Of a stretch of 64,000 nt of DNA, positions 62,028 to 64,000 are shown piece by piece. The position numbers and the translations under genes are program-made. The DNA is taken from assembly GCA_018433945.1 (NCBI GenBank), contig JAHDQF010000031.1:55931-119930 (forward strand), in the 5' to 3' direction. Position 1 is the stretch's first letter, and every line of letters begins with the position of its first letter. Below the pieces are notes generated by a model that saw only the letters and a list, made by a program, of their open reading frames with translations, was not told the DNA's origin and did not search any database. This DNA comes from Proteiniphilum sp. Its GTDB lineage: Bacteria; Bacteroidota; Bacteroidia; Bacteroidales; Dysgonomonadaceae.

Positions 62028-63875
62028 ATGAATAAAACAACAATCAACCAAAAAGCACAACCTTTTTATGCTTTATTAAAAAAAATACCCATTGCTATGA
62101 GAATAACGCTTTTACTGCTGTTCGTGCTCGCTTTTCAACTGCAGGCCGAACAAATCTATTCTCAGGACACCAAAATTTCGTTGGACATGAAAAATGCAAC
62201 CATCGAAAAAGTATTGCAAACCATTGAAGAGAAATCCGATTATTATTTTCTGTATAACAGCAAGCTGATAGATGTTTATCGGACAGTAAGTGTCCGGGTA
62301 AAAAATGCCGCTATTTCAGCCGTATTAGAGAAGCTTTTTAAATCGGGAAATGTGAACTATGAAGTGAAAGGATCTCAAATAATCCTTTCTCCCAAAGAGA
62401 TGTACAGCCAAATAACCGCCGTTGTCGAAGCGGTACAGCAACAGAAAAAAACCATTACCGGCACCATTGTCGATGCAGCCGGCGAGCCCATTATCGGAGC
62501 AAATATCATTGAAGTCGGAACCACCAACGGAACCGTTACCGATATGGATGGAAAATTCACGCTTAGTGTGGAACCGGATGCCACCATTCGTATTTCGTAT
62601 ATCGGTTATCTGGAGCAAAACATCAACACTGCCGGACAATCCGCTTTTAACATTACCCTTTTAGAAGATACTCAGGCATTGGAGGAAGTAGTGGTAGTAG
62701 GCTTCGGTACACAGAAAAAAGTAAATCTTACAGGTGCAGTTGGAACCGTTGATAGTGAAGTCTTTTCATCCAGACCGGTTTCTAATGTTTCCGAAATGCT
62801 CCAAGGAACAGTACCGGGATTGAATATTACTGGTGGTGATGGAACCAGTATGAACTCTGCTGCATCAAAAATAAATGTCCGTGGTATGACAACAATTGGA
62901 GAAGGTTCCTCAGGTAATCCTCTCATATTGATTGATGGAATGGAAGGGGATTTGAATTCAGTAAATCCACAGGATATAGAAAATATATCGGTACTGAAGG
63001 ATGCGGCATCGTCTTCCATATATGGATCTCGTGCACCGTTTGGTGTAATATTGATAACTACTAAATCCGGTTCTGCGGGAAAGATGTCTGTTAACTATAA
63101 TAATAATTTCAGATGGTCTTCACCATTGGATTTACCAACGCCAATGGATTCATATAGTTTTGCTTTGTATTTTCGTGATGCTGATGCTAACGGTGGTGCA
63201 GCTTCGACTCTTTTTTCTCCAGATAGAATAGATCTGATAAAGAGATATCAGCAAGGTGAGGATCTTACTCCATCACCTATTTCTCCAGATGACCCTAATA
63301 GATGGGGAGATGGTATTGGTTATGGAAATGCAAATACCAATCATTATAAGGAGTTATTTAGGAATAATGTTTTTTCTCAAGAACATAATCTAAGTATAAA
63401 AGGCGGAAACGAGAAAATCAATTATTATGTTTCAGCTAATTATTCAAACGATAAAGGCTTTTTTACGTATAATCAAGAAACTCGTGATAGAATAACAACA
63501 ACAAGCAAAATAAGTGCAAAGTTGACAGATTGGCTAAGGCTAAAGGTTACAAATAGATTTACAACTCAGAATTATCAAGAACCAATAGGAAAAACCTCAT
63601 ATGAACAATTCTGGAGAAGACTTGCTACATGGCCTTGTGCGCCTGCATACGATGCAAATGGTAATTTGTTTGAAGGTTCACCTGTGTTTTGGGTTGCTAA
63701 CGAAGGTACTAGTGATGCAAGAGAAAAATGGTTCTATCAGCAATATCAATTAGAACTTGAGCCTATAAAAGGCTGGAAAACATTTATTGATTTTAATTAT
63801 AAACATTACAATATAGAGAAAACAAATGTAAAAGATGTATCATACTCTATGGGTGTTGATAATAAAACTAAATAG
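62028..63875 (+). CDS. SusC/RagA-type TonB-linked receptor, truncated
   Basis: A 615-codon frame; intact SusC proteins are usually about 1000-1200. Order: signal peptide (to about residue 45), secretin/TonB N-terminal STN domain (ISLDMKNATIEKVLQTIEEKSDYYF), carboxypeptidase-like domain (ITGTIVDAAGEPIIGANI), TonB box EEVVVVGFGTQKK, plug (INVRGMTTIGEG, PLILIDGMEGDLNS, SIYGSRAPFGVILITTKSG) and the first barrel strands. It stops abruptly at TAG 63873 in unrelated-looking sequence. The STN domain links it to the FecR regulator upstream. Confidence 0.88.
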   Translation: MNKTTINQKAQPFYALLKKIPIAMRITLLLLFVLAFQLQAEQIYSQDTKISLDMKNATIEKVLQTIEEKSDYYFLYNSKLIDVYRTVSVRVKNAAISAVLEKLFKSGNVNYEVKGSQIILSPKEMYSQITAVVEAVQQQKKTITGTIVDAAGEPIIGANIIEVGTTNGTVTDMDGKFTLSVEPDATIRISYIGYLEQNINTAGQSAFNITLLEDTQALEEVVVVGFGTQKKVNLTGAVGTVDSEVFSSRPVSNVSEMLQGTVPGLNITGGDGTSMNSAASKINVRGMTTIGEGSSGNPLILIDGMEGDLNSVNPQDIENISVLKDAASSSIYGSRAPFGVILITTKSGSAGKMSVNYNNNFRWSSPLDLPTPMDSYSFALYFRDADANGGAASTLFSPDRIDLIKRYQQGEDLTPSPISPDDPNRWGDGIGYGNANTNHYKELFRNNVFSQEHNLSIKGGNEKINYYVSANYSNDKGFFTYNQETRDRITTTSKISAKLTDWLRLKVTNRFTTQNYQEPIGKTSYEQFWRRLATWPCAPAYDANGNLFEGSPVFWVANEGTSDAREKWFYQQYQLELEPIKGWKTFIDFNYKHYNIEKTNVKDVSYSMGVDNKTK

Positions 63876-64000
63876 GTCTTCGTGTGACCGTCAGGTCATA
63901 TGAAGAACGTGTTGTACTAATTTTGTACTAATTTTGAAGTTGGTAAACTTATGGGTTTTGTGCCTTGATTTAAGTGTTTGTCATGGTTTTGTTCGGTACC
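63876..64000. other. Probable end of an inserted or rearranged element
   Basis: After the SusC truncation come the dyad TGACC-gtca-GGTCA (63885-63898) and a tandem 11-bp repeat TGTACTAATTT twice (63913-63934), then AT-rich sequence with no frame. It may be the end of an insertion sequence or a recombination junction; it cannot be classified within the window. Confidence 0.4.

Overview
The window is a chromosomal segment of a Bacteroidota (Bacteroidales) bacterium. Evidence: the promoter -7 element TAnnTTTG lies upstream of many genes; start codons usually lack strong Shine-Dalgarno sequences; the genes include a Bacteroides-type serine palmitoyltransferase, a fused FeoA-FeoB, DUF4251 and DUF3037 proteins, and an ECF sigma / FecR / SusC regulon. 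Base composition near 50% GC in the core, with ATP-dependent PEP carboxykinase and both oxygen-sensitive and stable fumarases, would fit an anaerobic fermenter of the Dysgonomonadaceae/Porphyromonadaceae type; the family-level placement is inference.

Layout. 1-10 kb is housekeeping: the end of purD, a membrane protein, a DUF4251 lipoprotein, alkaline phosphatase, surE, lpxB, pfkA, then acpP-fabF-rnc on the minus strand, purN and tRNA-Leu(UAG). 10-18 kb is accessory: an arsenic cluster arsR-arsD-arsA-arsM without an efflux permease, a divergent gamma-glutamyltransferase, and an AbiE-like two-gene locus whose nucleotidyltransferase is fused to the tail of a phosphoesterase. 18-24.4 kb holds iron uptake (feoAB fusion plus a small Cys-rich membrane protein) divergent from two unrelated fumarases. 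24.4-26.6 kb is a decay zone with a deleted beta-galactosidase relic and a frameshifted AlbA_2/Schlafen-type gene. 26.8-34 kb carries rlmD, a TraB-type lipoprotein, a small membrane protein, ferritin, serine palmitoyltransferase, a DUF389 protein and a dihydroorotate-dehydrogenase-like protein.

34-37.4 kb is an operon of a NEW3-domain protein, an ABC ATPase and an ABC permease; the ATPase has an amber codon exactly at the Walker A Ser/Thr. 37.6-43.5 kb is peroxide defence and nucleotide metabolism (Gpx, OhrR, a GNAT-racemase pair, AhpC, guaB, an exported isoaspartyl methyltransferase). 43.8-53 kb has an exported muropeptide pair (NlpC/P60 peptidase and dipeptide epimerase), a DUF3037/HipA-like pair, nicotinamidase, a TonB-dependent receptor, an amino acid permease and a DUF554 protein. 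53.5-60 kb has pckA, upp, a glycosyltransferase, a thioredoxin-fold lipoprotein without CxxC, and comM/yifB. 60-64 kb is an ECF sigma / anti-sigma / SusC system whose SusC stops after 615 codons, at what looks like a rearrangement junction.

Most interesting observations: (1) intergenic arrays of a 7-bp unit (GCNRTAA) that begin at or just after stop codons at four loci, one of which points to a 20-residue membrane peptide on the minus strand; (2) the chimeric nucleotidyltransferase-phosphoesterase with its wHTH partner and inverted-repeat operator; (3) the amber Walker A codon in an otherwise intact ABC ATPase; (4) the truncated SusC at the window edge; (5) inverted repeats that overlap or flank the arsR, feoAB and gpx/ohrR promoters.
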